Origin: Georgenia_B sunbinii
GTDB taxonomy: Bacteria; Actinomycetota; Actinomycetes; Actinomycetales; Actinomycetaceae
NCBI RefSeq assembly: GCF_036421855.1
Contig: NZ_JAZGOK010000001.1
DNA length: 64,000 bases
Strand: one strand, 5' to 3'
Both the position numbers and the translations under genes were made by a program. Positions 1 to 8,280 of this stretch are shown in pieces. How positions within the stretch are numbered: the first letter of the stretch is position 1; the number at the start of each line of letters is the position of its first letter. The notes beneath the pieces are model-generated. The model was not told where the DNA came from, searched no databases, and was given only the letters and a program-made list of their open reading frames with translations.

Positions 1-1
1 G

Positions 2-1117
2 GAGGTCGTCGGCGCGGCGACGCTGGACTACCTGCGCGACTACCGGTTCGGCGGGAGCATCGACGGCTACGGCGAGGGCGAGTGCTTCTTCCCCGGCTCC
101 CCCATCCTCACCGTCACCGGCACCTTCGCCGAGGCGGTCATCCTGGAGACCGTCATCCTCTCGGTGCTCAACCACGACAGCGCGGTCGCGGCCGCGGCGT
201 CCCGGATGACGATGGCCGCGCACGGCCGGCCCTGCCTGGAGATGGGCGCCCGGCGCACCCACGAGGAGGCGAGCGTCGCCGCGGCGCGCGCCGCCGTCGT
301 CGCCGGCTTCGCGGGCTCCTCGGTGCTCGAGGCGGGACGCTCCTACGGGATCGGGACCATCGGCACCGCCGCCCACTCCTTCACGCTCGTGCACGACGAC
401 GAGGAGTCCGCCTTCGCGGCGCAGGTGGCCGCGCTCGGGCCCGGCACCACGCTGCTCGTCGACACCTACGACGTCGAGGCCGGCGTCGAGCGCGCCGTCA
501 CTGCCGCACGCAACGCGGGCGGGGAGCTCGGCGCGGTGCGGCTGGACTCCGGGGATCTCGTCGCCCAGGCGTTCACGGTGCGCGCCCAGCTGGACGCGCT
601 CGGCGCGACGACCACGAAGATCACCGTCACCTCCGACCTCGACGAGTACGCCATCGCCGCACTCGGCGCGGCCCCGGTGGACTCCTACGGCGTGGGCACC
701 AAGCTCGTCACCGGGTCCGGCCAGCCCACCGCCGAGCTGGTCTACAAGCTCGTCGCCCGGGAGAGCTCGGCCGGGGTGATGGAGGAGGTGGCCAAGCGGT
801 CGACCTCCAAGGCGTCCGTCGGCGGCTACAAGGTGGCCGGGCGGGTGCTGCACGACGGCGTCGCCCGCGAGGAGCTCGTCGTCGCCTGCGGCTCGGCGGA
901 CGAGGGCCTACCGGTGCTCGCCGAGGCCTCCGCCCGGCCGCTGCACGTGTCGCTCGTGCGCGACGGCGTCATCGACGACACCCACCGCGGCCCGGCGGCG
1001 CTGGCGGCTGCCACCGAGCGGCACGTGCGCTCCCGCGCCGAGCTGCCCTACGAGGGCTGGCGGCTGTCCGAGGGCGACCCGGCGATCCCCACCCGGCACG
1101 TCGACCGCGCGGGCTGA
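2..1117 (+). CDS. pncB: Nicotinate phosphoribosyltransferase (5' end outside window)
   Basis: ATP-dependent joining of nicotinate and PRPP to nicotinate mononucleotide, the salvage entry to NAD, in the cytoplasm. The reading frame is already open at base 2 and runs 371 codons to TGA, so roughly the first 60-70 residues lie upstream of the window. Visible family features are FPGSPILTVTG, the conserved GARRTHEEAS segment, TAAHSFTLVHDDE, VDTYD, LDSGD and DSYGVGTKLVTG, in the usual order along the alpha/beta barrel. The assignment is firm. The start cannot be judged here. Confidence 0.95.
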   Translation, partial: EVVGAATLDYLRDYRFGGSIDGYGEGECFFPGSPILTVTGTFAEAVILETVILSVLNHDSAVAAAASRMTMAAHGRPCLEMGARRTHEEASVAAARAAVVAGFAGSSVLEAGRSYGIGTIGTAAHSFTLVHDDEESAFAAQVAALGPGTTLLVDTYDVEAGVERAVTAARNAGGELGAVRLDSGDLVAQAFTVRAQLDALGATTTKITVTSDLDEYAIAALGAAPVDSYGVGTKLVTGSGQPTAELVYKLVARESSAGVMEEVAKRSTSKASVGGYKVAGRVLHDGVAREELVVACGSADEGLPVLAEASARPLHVSLVRDGVIDDTHRGPAALAAATERHVRSRAELPYEGWRLSEGDPAIPTRHVDRAG

Positions 1118-1165
1118 GCAGCGTCTCGAGATGCCGTGACCGTCGATCACCGCCAAGGTTGGTGA

Positions 1166-1187
1166 GCAGCACCACCTCCGGTGCTGC
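1166..1187. terminator. Hairpin between pncB and the small membrane gene
   Basis: Perfect 8-bp inverted repeat GCAGCACC / GGTGCTGC with a 6-base loop, 48 bases after the pncB stop and just before the ribosome binding site of the next gene. It lacks a T run. It may end pncB transcription or be a 5' leader hairpin of the next gene. Confidence 0.35.
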
Positions 1188-1204
1188 GAGTGAAAGGACG
1201 TCAC

Positions 1205-1363
1205 ATGTCTCTCTGGTTGCTGCTCATCATCGTCGGCGCGATCCTCCTCATCGTCGGCGTCGCCACGGAGGTCGGGATGATCCTCGTGTGGATCGGTGTC
1301 GCGATCCTCGTCATCTCGCTCATCATGATGGTCGTCGGGCGCGGCAAGAAGAACCGCGTCTGA
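1205..1363 (+). CDS. Small hydrophobic two-helix membrane protein
   Basis: A 52-residue protein made almost entirely of two hydrophobic segments (about residues 3-20 and 24-44), ending in a basic tail GRGKKNRV that should face the cytoplasm. An in-frame GTG lies upstream at 1181, but ATG 1205 is preceded at good distance by GAAAGG, so I take 1205. It resembles the short 'hydrophobic protein' families common in actinobacteria, and I do not recognise a function. It stands alone between pncB and a convergent helicase gene 10 bases away. Confidence 0.7.
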   Translation: MSLWLLLIIVGAILLIVGVATEVGMILVWIGVAILVISLIMMVVGRGKKNRV

Positions 1364-1373
1364 GGGCTGGCGG

Positions 1374-3206
1374 CTACTTCTGGCCGACGAACCACTTACG
1401 CAGCTGGGCGATGCGGGCCTCGATCTCCTCGACGCTGGCCAGCGCCACCTCCGGGCCGCCGCACTTCTTGCGCAGCTCGGTGTGGACGACGGCGTGGGCC
1501 AGGTTGCTGCGCCGGGCCCACGCCGACACCAGGCTGGACAGCTCCTTGCGGAGTGCGGCGCGGCGGCGGTGGTCGGAGATCCCGGAGTTCGTGTCGCGCT
1601 GCTGCTGCGCCTGGACCTCACGCTTCTGGTGCTTGACCTGGTCGGCCTGCCGGGCGCGCAGCAGCGACCGCACCTGGTCCGGCTCGAGCAGGCCGGGGAT
1701 GCCGAGGTAGTCCTGCTCCGCCGCGGAGCCGACCTCCGCCCCGGTACCGAACTCGCCACCGTCGAACAGCACCTTGTCGAAGGACGCCTGGGACTGCAGC
1801 GCCTCGAAGCCGGGCAGCATGAGGTCGTCGCTGGCCTTCTCCTCGCGCTGCGCGGCGGCGAGCTCGGCCTCCTCGGGGGTGAAGAAGGTGCCCTTCTCCT
1901 CCGCGGTGAGCACCCGGTCGAGCGCGTGGTCGCGCTCCAGCTCCAGCGCGTTCGCGTGCGCGAGCAGCAGCTGCACGCTCGGCAGGAACACCGAGGCGGT
2001 CTCGCCGCGGCGCCTGGCCCGCACGAAGCGGCCGACCGCCTGGGCGAAGAACAGCGGCGTCGACGTCGAGGTCGCGTACACCCCGACGGCGAGCCGTGGC
2101 ACGTCCACGCCCTCGGAGACCATCCGCACCGCGACCATCCAGCGCTGCTCGCTCGCCGCGAAGTCGTCGATCCGGGCCGAGGAGCCGTCGTCGTCCGACA
2201 GCACGACGGCGGGCCGCTCGCCGCTGATCTCGTGCAGCAGCCGGGCGTAGGCACGGGCCTTGGTCTGGTCGGTGGCGATGACCAGACCACCGGCGTCGGG
2301 CATGCCACGACGGACCTCGGTCAGCCGCCGGTCGGCCGCGGTCAGCACCGACGGCATCCAGTCACCGGCCGGGTCCAGCGCGGTACGCCACGCCTGCGCG
2401 GTGAGATCCTTGGTCAGCGGCTCCCCGAGACTGGCGCTCACCTCGTCGCCCGTCCGGGTGCGCCAGCGCATCTGGCCCGAGTAGGACAGGAAGATCACCG
2501 GCCGCACGACGCCGTCACGCAACGCGTCGGCGTAGCCGTAGGAGTAGTCCGCGCGCGAGCGCCGCACGCCGTCGGTGCCGCGCTCGTAGGTGACGAACGG
2601 GATCGCGGCGGTGTCGGAACGGAACGGGGTCCCGGTGAGCGCCAGCCGGCGGCGGGCCGGCTCGAAGGCGCGCTGCACCCCCTCGCCCCAGCTGAGCGCG
2701 TCACCGCCGTGGTGGACCTCGTCGAGGATCACCAGGGTCGGCTGCGCGGAGGTACGGCGGCGGTGCAGCTCGGCGTTCGCGGCGATCTGCGCATAGGTGA
2801 CGGCCACGCCGTCGAAGGTCGCGCCGTGGCGCTCCTGGGCGTTGCGGAAGTCCGGGTCGAGCTGGATGCCGACCCGTGCCGCGGCGTCGGCCCACTGCCC
2901 CTTGAGGTGCTCCGTGGGCGCGACCACGGTGACCGCGGTGACGACGCCGGCGGCGAGCAGCTCGGTGGCCACCCGCAGCGCGAAGGTGGTCTTGCCGGCA
3001 CCGGGGGTCGCGACGGCGAGGAAGTCCTGCGGTGAGGCAGCGCGGTAGGCCTCCAGCGCCTCGGCCTGCCAGGCACGCAGCCGGGAGGCCGTCCCCCAGG
3101 CAGCACGCGCCGGGTAGGCGGGCGAGAGGTGCTCGGCCGCGGCCGTCGAGGCGGCGGCGGGCACCCCGGTGGTCGTCGTCGACCCGCGCTGCTGCGCGGC
3201 GCTCAC
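1374..3206 (-). CDS. DEAD/DEAH-box superfamily 2 helicase
   Basis: A 610-residue SF2 helicase with Walker A ATPGAGKTTFA, DEVH box, motif III-like LALTGTPFR and the C-terminal motif VI QAVGRFVRARR. The C-terminal ~150 residues are charged and family-specific. The GTG start at 3206 overlaps the TGA of the upstream DUF3039 gene (GTGA), which indicates translational coupling. An open frame continues upstream only as a shadow of that gene. Family: the XPB/UvrB-like nucleic-acid translocases that sit next to DUF3039 in many actinobacteria. The role is probably DNA repair or RNA metabolism, and the substrate is unknown. Confidence 0.9.
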   Translation of the reverse strand: MSAAQQRGSTTTTGVPAAASTAAAEHLSPAYPARAAWGTASRLRAWQAEALEAYRAASPQDFLAVATPGAGKTTFALRVATELLAAGVVTAVTVVAPTEHLKGQWADAAARVGIQLDPDFRNAQERHGATFDGVAVTYAQIAANAELHRRRTSAQPTLVILDEVHHGGDALSWGEGVQRAFEPARRRLALTGTPFRSDTAAIPFVTYERGTDGVRRSRADYSYGYADALRDGVVRPVIFLSYSGQMRWRTRTGDEVSASLGEPLTKDLTAQAWRTALDPAGDWMPSVLTAADRRLTEVRRGMPDAGGLVIATDQTKARAYARLLHEISGERPAVVLSDDDGSSARIDDFAASEQRWMVAVRMVSEGVDVPRLAVGVYATSTSTPLFFAQAVGRFVRARRRGETASVFLPSVQLLLAHANALELERDHALDRVLTAEEKGTFFTPEEAELAAAQREEKASDDLMLPGFEALQSQASFDKVLFDGGEFGTGAEVGSAAEQDYLGIPGLLEPDQVRSLLRARQADQVKHQKREVQAQQQRDTNSGISDHRRRAALRKELSSLVSAWARRSNLAHAVVHTELRKKCGGPEVALASVEEIEARIAQLRKWFVGQK

Positions 3207-3541
3207 TCCCCGCTTCCGGAGCTGTCGCCGCCGCGGCCACCGAAGCCGAACGGGCCGCGCCCGCGCCCGGAGCCGCCCTTGATGCCCTCGTAGATCTCCT
3301 TGCACTCCGGGCACACCGGGTACTTCTTGGGGTCCCGGCCGGGGGTCCACACCTTGCCGCACAGCGCGACGACCGGCTGGCCGGACATCGCGGAGGACAC
3401 GATCTTGTCCTTCTTCACGTAGTGCGAGAAGCGTTCGTTGTCGCCCGGCTCCTGCTCCCGCAGCTCCTCGCGCTCCAGGACGCTGGTGCCCGACTGGGTC
3501 ATCGGGTCGCTGGGGCTGCTGGGGGGCTCGGTGGAACTCAT
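3203..3541 (-). CDS. DUF3039 domain protein
   Basis: A 112-residue cytoplasmic protein. The middle carries the DUF3039 core: ERFSHYVKKDKI, a GQPVVALCGKVW segment and a CPECKEIY motif. C-x(n)-C-x2-C spacing suggests a small zinc-ribbon-like site. The C-terminus is Gly/Ser-rich and low complexity. ATG at 3541 sits 6 bases after TAGACT (3548-3553 read on the minus strand), so the mRNA may be leaderless. It is coupled by overlap to the helicase. Function is unknown; co-conservation with the helicase suggests they work together. Confidence 0.9.
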   Translation of the reverse strand: MSSTEPPSSPSDPMTQSGTSVLEREELREQEPGDNERFSHYVKKDKIVSSAMSGQPVVALCGKVWTPGRDPKKYPVCPECKEIYEGIKGGSGRGRGPFGFGGRGGDSSGSGE

Positions 3542-3547
3542 GGCGTC

Positions 3548-3566
3548 AGTCTAAGCAGACTAGGCT
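3548..3566. promoter_or_regulatory. Divergent promoter region between DUF3039 and mevalonate operon
   Basis: Two -10-like hexamers point outwards: TAGACT on the minus strand (3548-3553), 6 bases from the DUF3039 ATG, and TAGGCT on the plus strand (3561-3566), about 36 bases before the idi ATG. They lie on an inverted repeat AGTCT-AAGC-AGACT. The -35 regions are poor, so this is tentative. It is the only place a promoter for the mevalonate operon could start upstream of idi. Confidence 0.4.
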
Positions 3567-3601
3567 GAGGCCGACATCGGCAGACACGAGAGGTGGCAGG
3601 T

Positions 3602-4144
3602 ATGGCGGGCGACGGCGAGATCCTGGTCGAGACGGTCGACGAGGACGGTCGGGCGACCGGCACCAGCGAGAAGCTCGCGGTCCACCGTGAGCCGGGGATC
3701 CGGCACCGGGCGTTCTCCCTCTTCGCCTTCGACGACGACGGCCGGCTGCTGCTGCAGCGCCGCGCGTCGGTGAAGTACCACTCGCCCCTGCTGCTGACCA
3801 ACAGCACCTGCGGCCACCCGTTCCCCGGGGAGCCGGTCGCCGACGCCGTCGCCCGCCGCGCCCAGGACGAGCTGGGCGGACCGGTCACCGGGCTCGTCGA
3901 GCTCGGCACCGTGAAGTACCACGTCCACGACGAGGCGAGCGGGCTGTACGAGCGCGAGTTCAACCATGTCTTCGCCGGCCGCGTAGACCCGGCCGCGCTG
4001 GTCCCGGAGCCCTCGGAGATCGACGAGATCGTCCTCGTCACCGCGGCCGAGCTGGCCGAGCTGCGCGCCCGCGAGCCCTTCACTGCGTGGTTCGACCACG
4101 TGTGGCAGGTCGCACTGCCGCGGATCGGTGAGTGGGGGTTCTAG
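3602..4144 (+). CDS. idi: Isopentenyl-diphosphate delta-isomerase, type I
   Basis: Interconverts IPP and DMAPP at the end of the mevalonate pathway. It is a 180-residue Nudix-fold protein of the metal-dependent type I family. The catalytic cysteine is in the segment NSTCGHPFPGEP and the catalytic glutamate is in YEREFNHVF. ATG 3602 is chosen because GAGAGG lies about 8 bases upstream; a GTG at 3593 overlaps that site. It is the first gene of the mevalonate operon, 41 bases before mevalonate kinase. The related Streptomyces CL190 cluster uses the unrelated flavin-dependent type II enzyme instead. Confidence 0.95.
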   Translation: MAGDGEILVETVDEDGRATGTSEKLAVHREPGIRHRAFSLFAFDDDGRLLLQRRASVKYHSPLLLTNSTCGHPFPGEPVADAVARRAQDELGGPVTGLVELGTVKYHVHDEASGLYEREFNHVFAGRVDPAALVPEPSEIDEIVLVTAAELAELRAREPFTAWFDHVWQVALPRIGEWGF

Positions 4145-4185
4145 ACTTACCCTCGGTTCCCGCACTCCTTCTCGAAAGTCGACCG

Positions 4186-5139
4186 ATGCCCTCACCCCGC
4201 TTCGCCTTGCCGCGCGCCGCTGCGGGCTCGGCGCACGCCAAGGGCATCCTCATCGGCGAGCACTCCGCGGTCTACGGCCACCCCGCGATCGCGCTGCCCC
4301 TCACCCCGCTGCGCACCGTCGCCGAGGTCCGCCCCGCCGCCGGTCCGCTGCTGCTGAGCACCGACGGCCGCAGCCTGCCGGTGGACCTGCTGCCGGAACG
4401 GTTCGTCTCGGTCGGCGTCGCGGCGACCGCCGCCCTCGACTTCTTCGGGCTGCCGGCACGGGACCTGGAGATCACCGTCCACAGCGACATCCCGCCGCGC
4501 GCCGGGCTCGGCGCGAGCGCCGCCGCGGCCAACGCGATCATCGAGGCGGTCCGCGCGTACGCCGGAATGCCGCTGGACGAGGACACCCGCTTCGCGCTGG
4601 TGCAGACCGCCGAACGGGTGGCCCACGGCAATCCCAGCGGCATCGACGCGTACGCGACCCGCGCCGACGGCCCTTTCCTCTTCACCGACGGCCGGCGCAC
4701 ACCGCTCGCCGTCGGCGCACCGGCGTGGCTCGTCGTCGCCGACACCGGCGTGCGGGCCTCCACCGGCGAGGCCGTCGCCGGTGTCCGGCGCGCGATCGAC
4801 GCCGACCCCGCGCGCGGCGAGGAGCTGCTCGCCGGGCTCGGGGACCTCACCCGCGGCGTCGTACGTGACCTCGAGCTCGGCCGGCTCGCCGCGGTGGGCA
4901 CGGCGCTCACCTCGGCGCAGGAGTCGCTCAGCGCGCTCGACGTCGGCCACCCGGCGGTCGACCTGCTGGTCGGCGCCGCGACGGACGCCGGCGCCGTCGG
5001 GGCGAAGCTCACCGGCGCGGGCCGCGGCGGGTGCGTCATCGCGCTGGCCACCGGTGCTGCGCAGGCCCAGGCGGTCCTCGGTGCGATGACCGCAGCCGGC
5101 GCCGTCGCGGGCTGGGTCGTCACGGTGGACCCGGCATGA
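4186..5139 (+). CDS. mvk: Mevalonate kinase
   Basis: GHMP-family kinase (317 aa) that phosphorylates (R)-mevalonate to 5-phosphomevalonate with ATP. The N-terminal AKGILIGEHSAVYGHPAIA is the family signature. The phosphate-binding loop is PPRAGLGASAAAAN, the catalytic Asp is in HGNPSGIDAY, and the C-terminal motif is GAKLTGAGRGG. ATG 4186 is used; an in-frame GTG at 4132 would overlap idi and adds residues with no family match. Its TGA overlaps the next ATG (ATGA at 5136). Confidence 0.95.
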   Translation: MPSPRFALPRAAAGSAHAKGILIGEHSAVYGHPAIALPLTPLRTVAEVRPAAGPLLLSTDGRSLPVDLLPERFVSVGVAATAALDFFGLPARDLEITVHSDIPPRAGLGASAAAANAIIEAVRAYAGMPLDEDTRFALVQTAERVAHGNPSGIDAYATRADGPFLFTDGRRTPLAVGAPAWLVVADTGVRASTGEAVAGVRRAIDADPARGEELLAGLGDLTRGVVRDLELGRLAAVGTALTSAQESLSALDVGHPAVDLLVGAATDAGAVGAKLTGAGRGGCVIALATGAAQAQAVLGAMTAAGAVAGWVVTVDPA

Positions 5140-6113
5140 GGGCCACCGCGGTCGCGCACCCGAACATCGCGCTCATCAAGTACTGGGGCAAGCGCGACGA
5201 GCAGCTCTCGCTGCCGGCGACCGGCAGCCTCTCCCTCACCCTCGACATCGCCCCGACCCGCACCACCGTCGCCCTCGCCCCCGACGCGGCCGACGACGTC
5301 GCGACGTGGCGCGGCGAGCCGATGACGGGCGGTGAGCTCGAGCGGGTCCGCGCGTTCCTCGCCCTGGTGCGCGAGCGTGCCGGCAGCACCGTCCCCGCGG
5401 TCGTCGACACCGCCAACGAGATCCCCACCGGCGCCGGCCTGGCCTCCTCCGCCTCAGGCTTCGCGGCGCTGGCCGCCGCGGCGAGCGCGGCCTACGGCCT
5501 GGAGCTCAGCGACCGCGACCTCTCGCGGCTCGCCCGGCGGGGCTCTGGCTCGGCCGCCCGGTCGATCTTCGGCGGGCTCGTCGTCTGGCACGCCGGCGAC
5601 GACGACGCCTCCTCGTACGCCGAGCCGATCGACGCCGCCGGGCTCGACGTCGCGCTCGTCGTCGCGGTGCTCACCAGCGCCCGCAAGGCCGTCGGCAGCC
5701 GCGAGGCGATGCGCCGCACGGTGGCCACCTCACCGTTCTTCCCGGCCTGGGTTGAGTCGGTGCCGCGCGAGCTGGCCGAGATGCGACGAGCCGTCGAGCG
5801 CGCCGACTTCACCGCCGTCGGTGAGCTCGCCGAGTCCAACGCGCTGCGGATGCACGCGACGATGCTCGGCGCGGTCCCGCCGGTGCGCTACTGGAACGCC
5901 GACACCGTGGCGGCGATGGACCTCGTCGCCCAGCTGCGCCAGGACGGCATCGAGGCCTACGCGACGATGGACGCCGGCCCGAACGTCAAGGTGCTGTGCC
6001 GCCCGCAGGACTCCACGGCGGTGGCCGACAGGTTCGCCGCCGCCTTCGACGGCCTCGATCTGCTGATCTCCGGCGCCGGCCCCGGGGTCCGGGTCCTCGG
6101 GCAGGACCGATGA
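5136..6113 (+). CDS. mvaD: Diphosphomevalonate decarboxylase
   Basis: ATP-dependent decarboxylation of mevalonate 5-diphosphate to IPP. A 325-residue GHMP protein beginning with the diagnostic HPNIALIKYWGKRD and followed by LPATGSLSLTLD. The P-loop-like segment is IPTGAGLASSASGFAAL, and ARRGSGSAARSIFGG carries the conserved Ser/Arg region. Its active-site Asp is in ATMDAGPNVK. The start overlaps the mevalonate kinase stop by 4 bases and its stop overlaps the next ATG in the same way, a tight translational chain. Confidence 0.96.
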   Translation: MRATAVAHPNIALIKYWGKRDEQLSLPATGSLSLTLDIAPTRTTVALAPDAADDVATWRGEPMTGGELERVRAFLALVRERAGSTVPAVVDTANEIPTGAGLASSASGFAALAAAASAAYGLELSDRDLSRLARRGSGSAARSIFGGLVVWHAGDDDASSYAEPIDAAGLDVALVVAVLTSARKAVGSREAMRRTVATSPFFPAWVESVPRELAEMRRAVERADFTAVGELAESNALRMHATMLGAVPPVRYWNADTVAAMDLVAQLRQDGIEAYATMDAGPNVKVLCRPQDSTAVADRFAAAFDGLDLLISGAGPGVRVLGQDR

Positions 6114-7195
6114 TCGAGGCACGCGCCGCAGGCAAGCTGTTCGTCGCGGGCGAGTACGCCGTCGTCGAGCCCGGCGGCAGCGCCGTGGTCATCGCCGTCG
6201 ACCGGCACGTGACGGTCCGGCTGCAGTCGGCCACCGGCCGCGGCGCCGTGCGGTCCGAGCAGGACGGCCACCGGCCCTTCGGCTGGCGGCGCGACGAGAC
6301 CGGCGCCGTGCTCGAGGACGACCGGCCGGTCGACCACGTGTTCTCCGCGATCCGTACCGTCGAGGCACTGGTCGCCGACCTCGGCCTGGCACCGCGGTTC
6401 CACTCGATAGCGATCAGCAGCGAGCTCGACGACGCCAGCGGCCGCAAGTTCGGCCTCGGCTCGAGCGGCGCGGTGACCGTCGCCGCGGTCCGGGCGCTCG
6501 ACGAGCTCTACGGGCTTCGGCTGACCCGCACCGAGCTGTTCAAGCTCGCGCTGCTCGCCACCGTCGACGTCGCGCCCACCTCCTCCGGCGGCGACGTCGC
6601 CGCGAGCTGCTTCGGCGGGTGGGTCGCCTACCGCTCCCCCGACCGGGCCGCGCTCGCCGCGCTCCGGCAGCGCGACGGCGTGCTCGCCGCGCTCCGGACA
6701 CCGTGGCCGCACCTGGAGATCAGCCGGCTGCCGGCGCCGGCGGGGCTCGACCTCGTCGTCGGCTGGACCGGCGAGGCCGCCTCGACGTCGGACCTCGTCG
6801 ACGACGTCCACGCCCGCCGCTCGACGCAGAGCCTCTCCTACGACCGGTTCCTCGCCGAGAGCCGCGCCCGGGTCGAGGAGCTGACCGCCGGGCTGCGCGA
6901 CGGCCGGCCGGAGCAGGTCCTCGGCGCGGTGCACGCGGCACGACGCCTGCTCGTCGGCCTCGGCACCACCCTGGGGATCGACATCGAGACCCCGGCGCTG
7001 ACCCGGCTGTGCGAGGCGGCGGAGGGTGTCGGCGCCGCCGCGAAGTCCTCCGGCGCCGGCGGCGGCGACTGCGGCATCGTGCTGGCCCCCGCCGGCACCG
7101 ACCTCGAGCCGATGCTGCGCGGCTGGCAGCAGGCCGGTATCCGCCGGCTCGCGCTGGCCGTGGCGCCACCGGTGGTCGACTTGGCAGCGGAGTGA
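6110..7195 (+). CDS. mvaK2: Phosphomevalonate kinase
   Basis: Phosphorylates mevalonate 5-phosphate to the diphosphate. A 361-residue GHMP kinase with AAGKLFVAGEYAVVEPGG at the N-terminus, RKFGLGSSGAVTVAAV as phosphate loop, and SSGAGGGDCGIVL at the C-terminus, as in bacterial phosphomevalonate kinases. The ATG overlaps the mvaD stop by 4 bases. A 14-base gap separates it from HMG-CoA reductase, which is where the type II isomerase gene sits in the Streptomyces CL190 cluster. Confidence 0.94.
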   Translation: MIEARAAGKLFVAGEYAVVEPGGSAVVIAVDRHVTVRLQSATGRGAVRSEQDGHRPFGWRRDETGAVLEDDRPVDHVFSAIRTVEALVADLGLAPRFHSIAISSELDDASGRKFGLGSSGAVTVAAVRALDELYGLRLTRTELFKLALLATVDVAPTSSGGDVAASCFGGWVAYRSPDRAALAALRQRDGVLAALRTPWPHLEISRLPAPAGLDLVVGWTGEAASTSDLVDDVHARRSTQSLSYDRFLAESRARVEELTAGLRDGRPEQVLGAVHAARRLLVGLGTTLGIDIETPALTRLCEAAEGVGAAAKSSGAGGGDCGIVLAPAGTDLEPMLRGWQQAGIRRLALAVAPPVVDLAAE

Positions 7196-7209
7196 CGGAT
7201 GATGGAGCG

Positions 7210-8280
7210 ATGAGCGATTCCACGGCGGCCGTGCCCCTCAGCTGGGTCGGCCCGATGAACCTGAGCGGCAACGTCGTCACCGGGCAGCACAAGGTGCCGC
7301 TGGCGACCTACGAGACCCCGCTGTGGCCCTCCGTGGGCCGCGGCGCGCGGATCTCCCGGCTGATCGACGGCGGCATCGCCACCACGCTGGTGACCGAACG
7401 GATGAGCCGCTCGGTCCTCTTCGAGCTCGACGGCGCCGGGGTCGCGGTGCGGGTGCTCGCGCAGGTGCGCGACCGGTTCGCCGAGCTGCAGCAGGTGGTC
7501 GCGGCGAGCAGCCGGTTCGCCCAGCTCATCGACATGCACAGCGAGATCGCCGGCCGGCTGCTGTTCGTGCGCTTCGAGATCACCTCCGGCGACGCGTCGG
7601 GCCACAACATGGCCACCCTCGCCGCCGAGCGGCTGATGACCCACCTCATGGCCACCTGGCCCGAGCTGCGCTACGGCTCGATCTCCGGCAACTACTGCTC
7701 GGACAAGAAGGCGACGGCGATCAACGGGATCCTCGGCCGGGGCAAGCACGTCGTCACCGAGGCGGTCATCCCGCGCGCCGTCGTCGAGAAGTGGCTGCGC
7801 AGCACCCCGGAGAAGATCGCCGAGCTCAACACCCGCAAGAACCTCATCGGTACGATCCTCGCCGGCGGCATCCGCTCGGCCAACGCGCACTACGCGAACA
7901 TGCTCCTCGCGTTCTACCTCGCCACCGGGCAGGACGCCGCGAACATCGTCGAGGGCTCCCAGGGCGTCACGCAGGCCGAGGTCGATGGCGGGGACCTCTA
8001 CTTCTCCTGCACGCTGCCCAACCTCATCGTCGGCACCGTCGGCAACGGCAAGGGGCTGCCGTTCGTCGAGGAGAACCTCACCCGGCTCGGCTGCCGCGAG
8101 GACCGTGCCCCCGGCGACAACGCCCGCCGGCTCGCGGGTCTGTGCGCCGCCGCGGTGTGGTGCGGGGAGCTCTCGCTGCTGGCCGCGCAGACCAACCCGG
8201 GCGAGCTCATGGCCGCCCACGTCGCCATCGAGCGCAAGTCGCGCAGCACCGTAGACTTGACCCCTTCGACCGAGGAGTGA
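7210..8280 (+). CDS. mvaA: Hydroxymethylglutaryl-CoA reductase
   Basis: Reduces HMG-CoA to mevalonate, the committed step. At 356 residues it is a soluble enzyme without a membrane anchor. The four catalytic residues of the family can be placed: Glu in VPLATYETPLW, Lys in YCSDKKATAING, Asp in ATGQDAANIVEGSQG and His in ELMAAHVAIERK. It also has GDASGHNMATLA and VGTVGNGKGLPF. I recall the Streptomyces CL190 enzyme as very similar motif by motif. The ATG is at 7210, with GGAG only 2 bases upstream. The stop overlaps the mvaS GTG (GTGA). Confidence 0.96.
   Translation: MSDSTAAVPLSWVGPMNLSGNVVTGQHKVPLATYETPLWPSVGRGARISRLIDGGIATTLVTERMSRSVLFELDGAGVAVRVLAQVRDRFAELQQVVAASSRFAQLIDMHSEIAGRLLFVRFEITSGDASGHNMATLAAERLMTHLMATWPELRYGSISGNYCSDKKATAINGILGRGKHVVTEAVIPRAVVEKWLRSTPEKIAELNTRKNLIGTILAGGIRSANAHYANMLLAFYLATGQDAANIVEGSQGVTQAEVDGGDLYFSCTLPNLIVGTVGNGKGLPFVEENLTRLGCREDRAPGDNARRLAGLCAAAVWCGELSLLAAQTNPGELMAAHVAIERKSRSTVDLTPSTEE

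Noticed and set aside
4142..4147. TAGACT just after idi, and again at 8252-8257 before mvaS, as internal promoters
   Set aside because: The hexamers match a -10, but no -35 is seen, and one overlaps a stop codon while the other is in coding DNA; chance is sufficient.
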